The notes beneath the pieces are model-generated. The model saw only the letters and a program-made list of their open reading frames with translations. It made no database searches and was not told the origin of the DNA. The translations under genes and the position numbers were made by a program. 64,000 nucleotides of DNA from Leptolyngbya sp. SIOISBB (GTDB lineage Bacteria > Cyanobacteriota > Cyanobacteriia > Phormidesmidales > Phormidesmidaceae), in the NCBI GenBank assembly GCA_010671905.1, contig JAAHII010000001.1:6658026-6722025 (forward strand), in the 5' to 3' direction. Shown one piece after another: positions 52,597-62,064 of the stretch. Numbering within the stretch: the first letter of the stretch is position 1; each line of letters starts with the position of its first letter.

Positions 52597-53604
52597 TCAA
52601 ACGAGGACGGCGGCGACGGGGCGTCTGAGCGATCGCGGCATCTCGGGACCGCGCCCAAAGCGCACCACCAGATCTGGACGGCGATCGCCAATGCCGAGAT
52701 GCTTTGCCAATTGGGACCGCAGGGCGGCGACTTCTACTGGCTGGTTTAAGAACGCGGTGCGAATGCCTAACGCAGTGGCCTGAAGGGCAAAGCGCTGGTA
52801 AGCTCGACCGACTTCTATCCAGTGGGAGGGCTGATTGGCCTCGGAGACAAAAATCGCTATCCCTGCTGAGCTGCGAATTTGACGAGTATATTTCTCCGCT
52901 TCGGCTTGGGGGGTGAGCAACCGGTCAAACAAGAGATTTCCCAACCAGCGCGGCGCAGTCGGGGAGCCAGTACATCGGGCGAAAAGACCATCCCCCTGAC
53001 GCATCGCTTCTTTGTCGTTGAAGCGAATCCAAGATTTCAGCTCTTGCACAAATGCTGGATCGCTAATTTGAGCGTTGCTGCCCTCAACCACATAGTCCAA
53101 GATCTGCTCGATCGCTGGCTTCTCGGTCAGCAGTATCAGGTGAACGCTGCCCCCAACAGCGGCTGCTAACTGCTGGAGTTCATCCTTGCTCAGCGGTTGA
53201 CCATCGTAATCGGTGCGAGTTGATTGACGCTGGGGAATGGCTTCGAACAGGGGGGAGGCGATCGCCGGGGTCGGTTCTAAATGAATTCGGATAGCGCTAT
53301 CTGCCGTGACCTTAACCAGTCCTTGCTGGCCGTTGGCTTGAGCCGCCTGCACAAGATTTTCAGTAGCACACCCCAGACTGACGTACAGGTGATGATCGTC
53401 AGGGTCAACCACAGGCGTGCGCCGGTCCCAATCCGGCAAGATAGAGATTCCCCCCTCCTCCAGCTTGAACTGCCAACATTGGGTGTTGTGACTCGAAGCC
53501 GCCAAGGTGGCGTAGCGCACGAACTCTCGCTGCATCAGCGCTGCATTGGTTAAGGATGAAGTCGAGTGTCGCCACGTTCGGCTGAGGGCGGTTTCATAGT
53601 TCAT
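52597..53604 (-). CDS. Acg/nitroreductase-family FMN-binding protein
   Basis: The protein has about 335 residues with two nitroreductase-like halves, as in the Acg family. It contains FVRYATLAASSHNTQCWQFK (FMN-binding start), IPQRQSTRTDYDGQPLS (R-x-S/T-x-R in the second half), HWIEVGRAYQRFALQATALGIRTAFLNQPVE and a final DLVVRFGRGP. Acg proteins bind FMN but often lack the dimer partner segment, and may sequester flavin. ATG 53604 matches the conserved start; ATG 53643 would extend it by 13 residues and overlap a small upstream ORF. Confidence 0.83.
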   Translation of the reverse strand: MNYETALSRTWRHSTSSLTNAALMQREFVRYATLAASSHNTQCWQFKLEEGGISILPDWDRRTPVVDPDDHHLYVSLGCATENLVQAAQANGQQGLVKVTADSAIRIHLEPTPAIASPLFEAIPQRQSTRTDYDGQPLSKDELQQLAAAVGGSVHLILLTEKPAIEQILDYVVEGSNAQISDPAFVQELKSWIRFNDKEAMRQGDGLFARCTGSPTAPRWLGNLLFDRLLTPQAEAEKYTRQIRSSAGIAIFVSEANQPSHWIEVGRAYQRFALQATALGIRTAFLNQPVEVAALRSQLAKHLGIGDRRPDLVVRFGRGPEMPRSLRRPVAAVLV

Positions 53605-53746
53605 GGCAGTATTCGTACAAGACCGTGCCACAGCAGGGGGCACTGCCGTGGTCGTTAGCGTTATTTACAAAGACCGGCTGCGCAGGAGGTTGGCTGGTGG
53701 TTGAATGAATCATGCTGGTCAGGCAAGGCTCTGTTCGCTCAATCAT
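53594..53746 (-). CDS. Possible 50-residue Cys-containing peptide
   Basis: A short frame with AGAGGA six bases before its ATG reads MIERTEPCLTSMIHSTTSQ and ends SAPCCGTVLYEYCHEL. It lies in the gap between the VOC gene and the nitroreductase gene and overlaps the latter's start by about ten bases. The good ribosome site and placement in a same-strand series argue for translation. It could be a leader peptide or a small redox-active or precursor peptide. No family is recognised. Confidence 0.4.
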   Translation of the reverse strand: MIERTEPCLTSMIHSTTSQPPAQPVFVNNANDHGSAPCCGTVLYEYCHEL

Positions 53747-53768
53747 CAGAAATCCTCTGATCAATCTG

Positions 53769-54487
53769 TTAGGCGTTGGGGCCGACGAGGCCAAATAAAG
53801 CACCCATTGGATCGGCAAGGACGATTTTGGGCGGCCCCTTTGCCTGGTCTGTGAATGTCTGGTGTTCGCTCGCCCCCAGTCGCTTAGCTTGGGTAAGGGT
53901 GGCCTCAACATCTTGGGTCGCAAAATAGGGCACCCAAGCCGCAAAGCCCGCTGCACCCAATGATGCTTGCCTCACGCTAACTGTGTCAGTGCCGGGGGAC
54001 GGCCAGCCAAACAGCTCACCATAGAATCGCTCGGCTGCCGTGACATCATTGGTGATGAGTTCATCCCCAATAAACGTGCCCTTAGGCGCAGGAAAAGTGT
54101 GTGTCGGCAGGGTCGCACCAATGATTGCCCCTTGTTGGTCTTGAATGACTGAACTACGCCCCACGCCAGGGGTATCAAAGGGTTGGCGAATGATCGTGGC
54201 GCCCAATTGCTGGGCCTGGGTCGTGATCATATCCACATCCGCCACCACGACATAGGCCAGCCAATGGGATGGGATATCCTGGCCCTGCTCAACGAATCCC
54301 CGTGGGCCTCGCCGTTGGCGAGAATTAACGGATACTCAGCGGCCCCAGACTGCCAGACAGAGTTAGCAGTCTGCTCAATCTGATATTGCCAATCCAGTAA
54401 CTCGGCATAAAACCGCCTCGCCTTAGTCACGTCTGACGTCATGAGGTCATGCCAGACAACATGTCCGACTTTGGTCTTAGCGCTCAT
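53769..54487 (-). pseudogene. Two-domain VOC (glyoxalase-like) protein, frameshifted
   Basis: ATG 54487 follows a perfect AGGAGG site. The first frame encodes KVGHVVWHDLMTSDVTKARRFYAELL, the first VOC domain. At the C4 run 54298-54301 the frame is lost; with one added base it reads HGGFVEQGQDIPSHWLAYV and continues in the second frame (WLAYVVVADVDMI, then FIGDELITNDVTAAERFYGE) through a second VOC domain to 53769. The repaired product of about 239 residues is like the CFP-30 type. It is either a recent pseudogene or a homopolymer error. Confidence 0.8.
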
Positions 54488-54599
54488 TTTTCCTCCTGGA
54501 ACTGGAGCTATGTTCATGGGGGTTGGCGGTTGATGCCGCAAGTCCTACCATCCGCAAGATCGACCGTTTGTGTCCTCGCGTCAGGTCTTTGCTGCCTCG

Positions 54600-56018
54600 T
54601 TAACGGGGTTGAACGCGATCGCCTGCCTCCACCGATTCGGGATACGCAATCACCTGATCGCCTTGACTCAGCCCCTCTGCTACCGCTGCGGCGAACGTGT
54701 TTTTGAGGCCCAGGGTGACGGCGGTTTGTTGAGCGCGATTGTCCGCGACTGTAAAGACGCAGGTGCCCGCATCGCAGGGGAAGATAGCACTTACGGGAAC
54801 GCTGAGCACCTCGGTAGCTTCATCAATGACAATATGGGTATCGACCCGGTAGCCATCACCCAGGGGCACTGCCGGATCGGTAAACTGGGCAATCACGTTG
54901 ACTCGCTGCTCTTCTACCCCCAGGGCGGACACTTTGGTAAAGGCGGCGGGTTCCAAATACTGCACTGCCGCCAATAAGGTGTCGTCACCGCCCCACTGGG
55001 TGACTTGGATAGAATCGCCCGGTTGAATTTGCACTGCATCCTGAGAGAGGACGTCAATCACCATTTCCAGATTGCCGGGGTCACCGACTTCCAGCAGCGG
55101 CGTGCCCGCCGTGACGTAGCGTGCACTTTCTTCCATCACGCGCAGGACTCGGCCTTCTGAGGGGGCAGCAACATCGGTGCGCCGGGCATCATCAGCGAGA
55201 CGGGCGAGTTCGGCTTCGACGCCGGCCATTTCCGCCTGATACGCCTCAATCAGATAGTCGGGATCTTGCTGTTCGGCCTGCAGAATGTTGAGATCTTGCT
55301 GGATTGCATTGATCGCAGCGATCGCGCTCTCTAGGGCTTGTTGGGCCGCATTCTTCTCTTGTTCTCGGGCGGTGGCCTCTAAGGCAGCTGATTCCCGCGC
55401 CTGGTCAGAAATCGCGCCCTGAGCGGCCAACTCATTCGCCCGCTGCAGTTCGCGCTGGGCCTGTTGCCAATTCGCTTCGGCTCGGGCGAGTTCTGCCTCA
55501 GCCTGCTGTTTTTCGGCTTGGGCCACGGCAATGCGGCTGCTGGCTTGTTGCAAGGCGTCGTCTTTAGGGCGCAGGGTTTCGACCCCGGCAATTTGCGCTT
55601 GTAGCTCGTTGAGCCGGGCTTGGGACTGTTGCACCTGACTGGTCAACGGCAGCGGATCGATGCGCGCTACCACCTGATTGCCGGTAACGGTGTCGCCTGC
55701 TTCCAGGTCAATCCGCGTCAGACGACCATCGACCGGAGCCGACACGATGAAGCGATCGCGCACCCGCGTTTCGCCCTCCGCATCGACCGTGAGCTGCAGG
55801 TCGCTCGGTTCCACCGTCACCAAATCCACCCGTTTGGGACTGGGCCGCAACACTAATACGCCCAAGCCCACCACGCCTAAGCCCGCCAGCAAATAGAGCC
55901 AGCGTCGCCCCGGTGGCCGCAGCTTAAAACGCCAGCGGGACTTGGGCGTTGGGGTTAGCAACTCGGTCTCGCGAGTTTCCTCGGGTGGGTGCAGGCGCAA
56001 ATCAGTGTCCTGGGCCAT
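54600..56018 (-). CDS. HlyD-family periplasmic adaptor of an ABC exporter
   Basis: The 472-residue protein has a cytoplasmic N-tail, one membrane helix (RRWLYLLAGLGVVGLGVLVL), lipoyl halves (FIVSAPVDGRLTRIDLEAGD and TDVAAPSEGRVLRVMEES), a long alpha hairpin coiled coil (residues about 130-270, Ala/Gln/Glu-rich), beta-barrel and C-terminal domain. It would bridge the inner-membrane exporter to an outer-membrane channel. It is the last gene of the exporter operon, starting 12 bases after the permease stop. Confidence 0.9.
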   Translation of the reverse strand: MAQDTDLRLHPPEETRETELLTPTPKSRWRFKLRPPGRRWLYLLAGLGVVGLGVLVLRPSPKRVDLVTVEPSDLQLTVDAEGETRVRDRFIVSAPVDGRLTRIDLEAGDTVTGNQVVARIDPLPLTSQVQQSQARLNELQAQIAGVETLRPKDDALQQASSRIAVAQAEKQQAEAELARAEANWQQAQRELQRANELAAQGAISDQARESAALEATAREQEKNAAQQALESAIAAINAIQQDLNILQAEQQDPDYLIEAYQAEMAGVEAELARLADDARRTDVAAPSEGRVLRVMEESARYVTAGTPLLEVGDPGNLEMVIDVLSQDAVQIQPGDSIQVTQWGGDDTLLAAVQYLEPAAFTKVSALGVEEQRVNVIAQFTDPAVPLGDGYRVDTHIVIDEATEVLSVPVSAIFPCDAGTCVFTVADNRAQQTAVTLGLKNTFAAAVAEGLSQGDQVIAYPESVEAGDRVQPR

Positions 56019-56030
56019 GACGATGCTCCT

Positions 56031-58394
56031 CTATTCACGAGTTTTGAGTACGGCAACTAAATCCAGCTGGGTAATCTGCCGCAAAATTAACCAGCCCGAC
56101 ATCACGGCAGCGATCGCCACAATGCCAAAGGCAAATCCATAGGTGAAACGGGTAACGACCAAGGGCCAACGATAGAGTTCGGTGTTGTAGAAAAAACTCA
56201 TCAAGGCCGCTAACCCAAATCCCATGGCACTGCCGATAGGAATGGCGACCAAGAGCAGCAGCGTTTGTTCCCCTAGCAAAATGAATCCCACTTCCGCCCG
56301 ACTGAAGCCAATAATGCGGAGGGTTGCGAGTTCTCGGCCGCGCTCTGACAGGGCAATGCGGGCCGCGTTGTAGACCACCCCAAAGGCAATAATGGTGGCA
56401 AAAATCACCAGCACTGTGGTGAAAATTTCGAGGTTGCCCGCGATCGTTTCTTCAAACTGCTCAACGCTGTTCTGGCGGAGGGCCACACTGGCCACTGCCG
56501 GGGTCTCCTTCAGGTCGGCGTAGATGGCATCTAACTGCTGGGGTTCTACCGCCAGGTACGCTCCGGAGAGGGTGGTGCCCTCGCGCATCAGATCATTCAG
56601 AGCGTGGATATCCATGTAGGCGGCCATTCCAATCAGCTCATTCACCAAGCCAGTGACCGTAACCTCGCGGGTGGGGCGAGCCCCTTCTAGCACCTCTACC
56701 GTCAACTGATCACCCGGTTGCACCCCTAAAATTTCGGCCAGTTTATCGGTCAACAAGACGCCTTGGGCCGGTAGCGTCTGGACGTTGAGATCGCGATCCA
56801 TCAAGCGACGCAACGTGCCATCAGCCGGTAACCCCGTGAGCCCCCCCAAGTAAGCACGCTGCTGAAACCGCAACCGCGCGGGCACGACCCGAAACGGCTC
56901 TGCCTGAATGACGCCTGGCAGGTTCAACAGGTCAAAGCGAGCCCGACTAGAGAGGGGTTCGGTGAAGGAGAGGGTAATATCCTCCTGTTGGATTTGACGA
57001 AACTGCACGGTGATCAGGTAATCCATCGCATCCTCGAAGGAATGGCCAACCACCAAAATCGCCACCGCCAGGGACAAGCCCAAAATGGTCAGTCCCGCTT
57101 TGATGGGTTGTCGTTCCACATTACGGAGAATGATGCGACCCGCTGGCGAAAACAGGCGCTGCAGTCCCAAACGCTCCACCAAAGTCGGGCGAAAATCGGC
57201 GGGCGGCTCCGGGCGCATCGCTTCTGCCGGTGGGAGTTTGACCGCTTTGCTCACCGCGACCGCTGCCCCGATCGCCGCCGCAGCCAAACTCACCCCCACC
57301 GAAATCACCACCAGGCTGGGCTCTACCCGAAAGGCGAGGAGGGGAAAGTGATAGAAGTTGGCATAATTGCGCGTCGTCGCTTCCCCCATCCACAGACCGA
57401 GCCCAATGCCCAATAACCCGCCCGCCAGCACGACCAGGGTGACCAGTTTCAAGTAATGCAGTCCCACATCCCAATTGCTGTAGCCAAAGGCTTTCAACAC
57501 CGCGATCTGATCGCGCTGGGTACTGACCAACCGGGCCAGCAAAAGATTCAGCAGAAAGGCCGCAATGCCCAAAAAGATCGTCGGCATAAATACGGCGGTC
57601 GCTTGCAAGCTGGTGATTTCATCCGACAAAAAGCGATTCGAAATCTGATCATGGCGACCGATCGCCCCCAGCCCCCCATAGGTCTCTAACAACTGATCCA
57701 ATTGGAAAATGACCTGCGCCTCACTGGCCCCGTGGGCCAGCGTCAGGGTGACATCGTTGAACGCACCGTCCATATCAAAGGCGGTGCCCAGGGCTTCTCG
57801 CCCCATCCACATCACCCCAAACCGCTCATTGTCAGGCAGCAAATCGGTGCCGCGAATTTCGTACACATATTCTGGTGAGAGGGCCGTGCCAACGATGCGC
57901 AGTTCTTGCCAGCGACCATTGATCACCGCCCCGAGGGAATCCCCAATCGCGAGTTCATTCGCCTCCGCAAAGGTCTCGCTCACCAGCACCTCATCACGAC
58001 GACCAGAGGCAATGTAGCGCCCCTCTTGAATCGCCAGCCCATTCAACACCGGCAATTGCTGATCCGGCACCGAAATCAACCGTCCGGTCGCGGGTTCTTT
58101 CAGACCGGGCACATCCACAATCACGTCGCGCACCACCCGCGTCTGCACCTGCTGCACGCCGGGAATTTCCTGAATGCGATCGCCCAACTGCTCGGGAGCC
58201 CGCTTCAACGACGCAAACACATCGGCAAATCGATACTGGTCGTAGTAGGTTGCCTGGGTCAGATTTAGCGAGTCATAGGCACTCAGCATCGTCACCATGC
58301 TGGCAATACCGCAGGCCACAATCAGCACGATCGCGATCACCTGTCCCCGCAGGTGCAGGAGGTCACGGATGAGTTTGCGATCGAGGGAGAGCAT
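56031..58394 (-). CDS. FtsX-type ABC exporter permease (787 residues, two FtsX modules)
   Basis: The protein begins MLSLDRKLIRDLLHLRGQVI, with a first membrane helix, a large periplasmic domain, three helices around residues 270-400, a second FtsX-like module starting PAGRIILRNVERQPIKAGL, and four helices in all at the C-terminal side ending VAVLKTRE. This is the large duplicated LolCE/MacB-like (ABC3) class rather than the single-module DevC. It pairs with the ATPase at 58916-59668 and the HlyD protein. Such tripartite pumps export lipids, peptides or glycolipids; the substrate here is unknown. Confidence 0.88.
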   Translation of the reverse strand: MLSLDRKLIRDLLHLRGQVIAIVLIVACGIASMVTMLSAYDSLNLTQATYYDQYRFADVFASLKRAPEQLGDRIQEIPGVQQVQTRVVRDVIVDVPGLKEPATGRLISVPDQQLPVLNGLAIQEGRYIASGRRDEVLVSETFAEANELAIGDSLGAVINGRWQELRIVGTALSPEYVYEIRGTDLLPDNERFGVMWMGREALGTAFDMDGAFNDVTLTLAHGASEAQVIFQLDQLLETYGGLGAIGRHDQISNRFLSDEITSLQATAVFMPTIFLGIAAFLLNLLLARLVSTQRDQIAVLKAFGYSNWDVGLHYLKLVTLVVLAGGLLGIGLGLWMGEATTRNYANFYHFPLLAFRVEPSLVVISVGVSLAAAAIGAAVAVSKAVKLPPAEAMRPEPPADFRPTLVERLGLQRLFSPAGRIILRNVERQPIKAGLTILGLSLAVAILVVGHSFEDAMDYLITVQFRQIQQEDITLSFTEPLSSRARFDLLNLPGVIQAEPFRVVPARLRFQQRAYLGGLTGLPADGTLRRLMDRDLNVQTLPAQGVLLTDKLAEILGVQPGDQLTVEVLEGARPTREVTVTGLVNELIGMAAYMDIHALNDLMREGTTLSGAYLAVEPQQLDAIYADLKETPAVASVALRQNSVEQFEETIAGNLEIFTTVLVIFATIIAFGVVYNAARIALSERGRELATLRIIGFSRAEVGFILLGEQTLLLLVAIPIGSAMGFGLAALMSFFYNTELYRWPLVVTRFTYGFAFGIVAIAAVMSGWLILRQITQLDLVAVLKTRE

Positions 58395-58398
58395 AGGG

Positions 58399-58435
58399 AT
58401 GGGGAGGTGGGGAGAGAGGGGGATGGAGGGATGGA
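58399..58435. repeat. G-rich flank, left of the S23-type gene
   Basis: The stretch GGGATGGGGAGGTGGGGAGA and onward resembles the reverse complement of 58862-58900 (CCCAATATCCCCATCTTCCC...). The pair may be the ends of a mobile cassette carrying the S23 gene. Confidence 0.45.
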
Positions 58436-58475
58436 GAATGCTCGGGGGGAATGGGTGTTTGGCGGATTACGGGTG

Positions 58476-58859
58476 ATGGAACGAAGATTTATTCGGCAAC
58501 ATCAGGATTTGGAGGTCTATCAGTTGGTGTTTGGTGGAGCAATGCAGATTTTTGAGTTGTCCAAGCGTTTTCCGGTGGAGGAGCGCTACTCGCTGACGGA
58601 TCAAATGCGCCGGTCTTCTCGCTCTGTCTGTGCAAATTTGGCTGAGGCTTGGCGTAAGAGAAGATATGAGGCTGCTTTTGTTTCTAAGCTGACGGATTGC
58701 CAGGCAGAAGCTGCTGAAACCCAAACTTGGATAGCCTTCGCAGTCAAATGTGGATACATGACGCAAGCAACAGGAAAGGACCTCCACGAAGACTACGATC
58801 GCATTCTCGGCAAACTCGTTAATCTCATCAACCAAGCCTCCAAGTGGTGCTCCATCTAA
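58476..58859 (+). CDS. Four-helix-bundle S23/IVP family protein, inserted in the exporter operon
   Basis: The 127-residue protein begins ERRFIRQHQDLEVYQLVFGG and has FPVEERYSLTDQMRRSSRSV and ANLAEAWRKRRYEAAFVSKL, the classic 23S rRNA-intervening-sequence (S23) four-helix bundle. It lies on the opposite strand between the exporter ATPase and permease genes. Both sides carry GGGATGGGGA-type sequence in inverted orientation, suggesting insertion as a unit. Members of this family occur both inside rRNA and as free genes; their function is unclear. The ATG at 58476 opens directly on the conserved N-terminus. Confidence 0.85.
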   Translation: MERRFIRQHQDLEVYQLVFGGAMQIFELSKRFPVEERYSLTDQMRRSSRSVCANLAEAWRKRRYEAAFVSKLTDCQAEAAETQTWIAFAVKCGYMTQATGKDLHEDYDRILGKLVNLINQASKWCSI

Positions 58860-58915
58860 ATATCCCAATATCCCCATCTTCCCACTTCCCCCCATCCCCC
58901 AATCACTGGCTCTTC

Positions 58916-59668
58916 TCACCATTCCAAATCCTCTGGATTGACCTTGTCGGTATTGAGCTCGATCGCGCTAATTTCGCCGCTGCGCATGTGGATGACGCGA
59001 TCGGCCATGGCGGCGATACCGGCGTTGTGGGTGATGACGGCGGTGGTGGTGCCAAATTCTTGGTTGACTTGCTGCAGAGCCTTGAGGACGAGTTTGCCGG
59101 TGCGAAAGTCGAGGGCACCCGTGGGTTCGTCACAGAGGAGTACTTCGGGGCGTTTGGCGATCGCTCGGGCAATGGCAACCCGCTGCTGTTCCCCTCCGGA
59201 GAGCTGAGCGGGGAAATGGTCGAGGCGATCGCTGAGGCCGACGATGGTCAAAGCTTTTTCGGGCGTGAGGGGATGACGGGCGATGTCGGTGACCAGGGCG
59301 ACGTTTTCGCGGGCGGTGAGGCTGGGAATTAAGTTGTAGAACTGGAAGATGAAGCCCACCGAGTCGCGGCGAAATTGAGTGAGGCGGCGATCGTTGGCGT
59401 GGGTGAGGTTTTGACTACGAAAGATGACCTGCCCACTACTGGGAATATCCAACCCACCCAGGATATTGAGCAGGGTAGATTTGCCGCTCCCGGAGGGGCC
59501 GAGCAACACGACAAATTCCCCTTCGTACAGATCCAGATCGACAGATCGCAGCGCCCGTACTTCGACCTCGCCCATGCCGTAGGTCTTGGTTAACCCCTCA
59601 GCATGAAAGACGACCGGTGTGGTCGGCGTCGTTGACCGTTGCACTAACGAACCGGACTGATTCACCAT
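58916..59668 (-). CDS. ABC exporter ATPase (LolD/MacB/DevA-like)
   Basis: The 250-residue ATPase has Walker [11 protein letters not shown]-loop [11 protein letters not shown], signature [14 protein letters not shown], Walker [12 protein letters not shown] and switch ITHNAGI. These are hallmarks of the LolD/MacB group that powers FtsX-type permeases. Its cognate permease is 56031-58394. The S23-type gene now separates them by 520 bases on the opposite strand, which may reduce polar transcription of the downstream permease and adaptor. Confidence 0.92.
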   Translation of the reverse strand: MVNQSGSLVQRSTTPTTPVVFHAEGLTKTYGMGEVEVRALRSVDLDLYEGEFVVLLGPSGSGKSTLLNILGGLDIPSSGQVIFRSQNLTHANDRRLTQFRRDSVGFIFQFYNLIPSLTARENVALVTDIARHPLTPEKALTIVGLSDRLDHFPAQLSGGEQQRVAIARAIAKRPEVLLCDEPTGALDFRTGKLVLKALQQVNQEFGTTTAVITHNAGIAAMADRVIHMRSGEISAIELNTDKVNPEDLEW

Positions 59669-59849
59669 GGCGTAACCGCAGAAGGAATCCTGTTTTGAGG
59701 CTAATCCAAACCGGAGTCGCCTGTGTTTAACCCCATTGAAATTCTTAACGATGGCATCTCAATTTAAGTTCCTGAAGCGATCGCCATTGCCAAGCCTCTA
59801 GTGATCACCCCTTACTCACTGGCTAGCAGACGACCCATATCAAAGTTGG

Positions 59850-61382
59850 TTAATCAACTTTGGGAGCTGGCAATTCTTGGCCGTTTTGCAGTAGCGTGGC
59901 ACTTTCTACGGTGCCGTCGGCAGCGGTATTGAAGACGATGCGAAACTCCAGGATGCGGGCAAAAAATTCCGTCGCTGAGGCGGGATAGAGCGGAATCTGC
60001 GGCTGTCCAGTGCCTTGGATGTGAAGCTGTCCCGACTCGACGGTGATCGCGACGGCAAAGTCAGGGGTGACTTGGTAAGTGCCGATATAGGCGTCTAACA
60101 AAGCCGGATCAATGGCCACCACTGTCGGGTTGGTGGGCAGTTCGTAAGGCTGTTCCCACAAAATGGCCGCTAAGCCCTCAGAAATGCCCTGCGGATTGGC
60201 GGTTGCCACATTACTCAATACCGCGATAGTAGTGCCGAGGGTCGGACTCCCCCCCAGATGACTCACGAAGCCGTTGATACCGCCACCGTGACTGATGCGG
60301 CGATGGGCCGGGTGATCGTGAATGATCAAGCCATAGCCATAGAACAGATTGGGAGCCTCGGCACCCATTGCCACGTAAGGCAAGGTCATCGCGGCGACCG
60401 ATTCATCGCTCAGAATCGTGGCATCGCGGCGATCACCATCAAACAAAAATTGGTTCCAGCGGGCTAGGTCACCGACAGTGGAGTATAGCCCACCAGCGCC
60501 TGCCGGTACCAACATGTTGATGTGCTCAGCTGGCTGATAGCTTTCTCCTGTGAAGCCGTAGCCGCTAGCCAGATTCTCAATCACGACTGAGGGCAGTTCG
60601 TAGCCGGTGTTTTCGAGGCCCAGTGGACGCAGCAAATGCGCTTGCAGGTAGTCTGCGTAAGGCTGCCCCGATACGGCTTCAATCACCTGGGTCAGTAGCA
60701 CGTAACCGGAGTTGCTGTAGCGGAATTGCTCACCGGGTTCAAATTCCAGAGGCAAATCGCGAAAGCGATCAACCAGTTCTTTTAACGTGGTCGACTGCCC
60801 CATCCATTCTAAGTAGTCGGGAAAGCTGGTCAGGTTCGGGATGCCAGCAGTATGGGTGAGTAGGTGATGCAGGGTAATGCGATCACCATTGGGATAGTCT
60901 GGCAGATAGGTGGCAACAGTTGCCTGCACGTCAAGCTTGCCTTGCTCTTGAAGCTGCAAGATGGCGGCGGCTGTGAACTGTTTGGTAATAGAGCCGATGC
61001 GAAACCGGGTCTGAGTTGAGTTGGGGACCCGATGTTCTAGATTGGCCATGCCGTAACCCTTGGCAAAGACGATTTCGCCATGCCGCACGACGATCGCCGT
61101 GCCCATAAAGCGTCCAGTCTCGTAGTGAGCTTGTAAATAGGCATCGATCTCAGCGATCAATGGTGCACTTTTAATGACCGTAGTGGGGATGGTGACAGAG
61201 ACAGAAAGGGGCATCGTGGTTTTCTCTTGGGCGACTATTTGAGTAGCAGGGTGAGGCCAAGTCGTAGCGATCGCCGGATGGCCTAATGGTTGTGTCAGAG
61301 TAGTCGTAGCGATCGCCTTGAGCGGCAACAGGCTATTTCCTAAGACGGCAAGGGCGATTAATAAGTATCTGAAGGACAGCAT
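59850..61382 (-). CDS. Secreted serine hydrolase of the beta-lactamase/penicillin-binding (class C) fold
   Basis: The 510-residue precursor has an N-terminal signal (RYLLIALAVLGNSLLPLKAIA). The catalytic motifs are S-x-x-K in GSITKQFTAAAIL, Y-x-N in RYSNSGYVLL and the H-G-G-G of SHGGGINGF. A C-terminal domain of about 110 residues with beta structure follows (DPALLDAYIGTYQVTPDF), common in esterase/DD-peptidase-like members such as those with a lipocalin-like tail. It could be an esterase, peptidase or carboxypeptidase; true beta-lactamase activity is unlikely to be its role. Confidence 0.87.
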   Translation of the reverse strand: MLSFRYLLIALAVLGNSLLPLKAIATTTLTQPLGHPAIATTWPHPATQIVAQEKTTMPLSVSVTIPTTVIKSAPLIAEIDAYLQAHYETGRFMGTAIVVRHGEIVFAKGYGMANLEHRVPNSTQTRFRIGSITKQFTAAAILQLQEQGKLDVQATVATYLPDYPNGDRITLHHLLTHTAGIPNLTSFPDYLEWMGQSTTLKELVDRFRDLPLEFEPGEQFRYSNSGYVLLTQVIEAVSGQPYADYLQAHLLRPLGLENTGYELPSVVIENLASGYGFTGESYQPAEHINMLVPAGAGGLYSTVGDLARWNQFLFDGDRRDATILSDESVAAMTLPYVAMGAEAPNLFYGYGLIIHDHPAHRRISHGGGINGFVSHLGGSPTLGTTIAVLSNVATANPQGISEGLAAILWEQPYELPTNPTVVAIDPALLDAYIGTYQVTPDFAVAITVESGQLHIQGTGQPQIPLYPASATEFFARILEFRIVFNTAADGTVESATLLQNGQELPAPKVD

Positions 61383-61414
61383 TCTTTAAGAAACTATGGG
61401 TGACATCGCGGAGC

Positions 61415-61843
61415 TTATTTACTGGATTGGCGTAACAGCGTTTCCGTAAACACCTGGGCAAAGGCATAGAGTGATGTGAGAAACCAAATCACGAACGCAT
61501 AGAGAAACCAGATCAACGCGTAGGTATTGGTGGTGATCGCCCGGTTGTAGCGTTGCAGATAGGCCAATATTTGTTCAGTCGTTTGGAGGTCACTGACGGT
61601 GGCTGGATAGCCCACACTATCAAGTGTTCGGTTGAGTAAAAAGGCGATGGCTCCTGCAATGACGATAAAGATCGATAGCAGGATTAAATTCAACTTGAAC
61701 CAGTGCAGCCCTCGTTTGATTAAATTGGGCTCCTGGTTCATTTGGCGTCGAAAAAATAGCAGAATAACGACTGCCTTGATTAAAACGATCGGCAAAATAA
61801 AAATAGGATTGAAGACATTGAGAAAATAGACTAATTGAGTCAT
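61415..61843 (-). CDS. Hypothetical membrane protein (three to four helices)
   Basis: The 142-residue protein has membrane segments IFILPIVLIKAVVILLFF, LNLILLSIFIVIAGAIAFLL and TYALIWFLYAFVIWFLTSLY. No family is recognised. It lies 32 bases upstream of the serine hydrolase on the same strand, so they are probably co-transcribed and may work together in the membrane. Confidence 0.6.
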   Translation of the reverse strand: MTQLVYFLNVFNPIFILPIVLIKAVVILLFFRRQMNQEPNLIKRGLHWFKLNLILLSIFIVIAGAIAFLLNRTLDSVGYPATVSDLQTTEQILAYLQRYNRAITTNTYALIWFLYAFVIWFLTSLYAFAQVFTETLLRQSSK

Positions 61844-62064
61844 GATTTCGCCAAAAATAGTTATTTTTGATCAATTGACAGGATTGAACATCTATTTCAG
61901 AAAGTGACCAGATCACCTAAGAAATCTGCATAATTGTCTGAACGCAGAGATCGCCGTGATCACTCACTTTCTGTTCATAGAATGCTATTAAGTCAATGTC
62001 CCTTGATACCTCCTGTTAGGTAGCATGCCTCACCCAAGTGGGTGAATCAAAATGACGATGGCAA

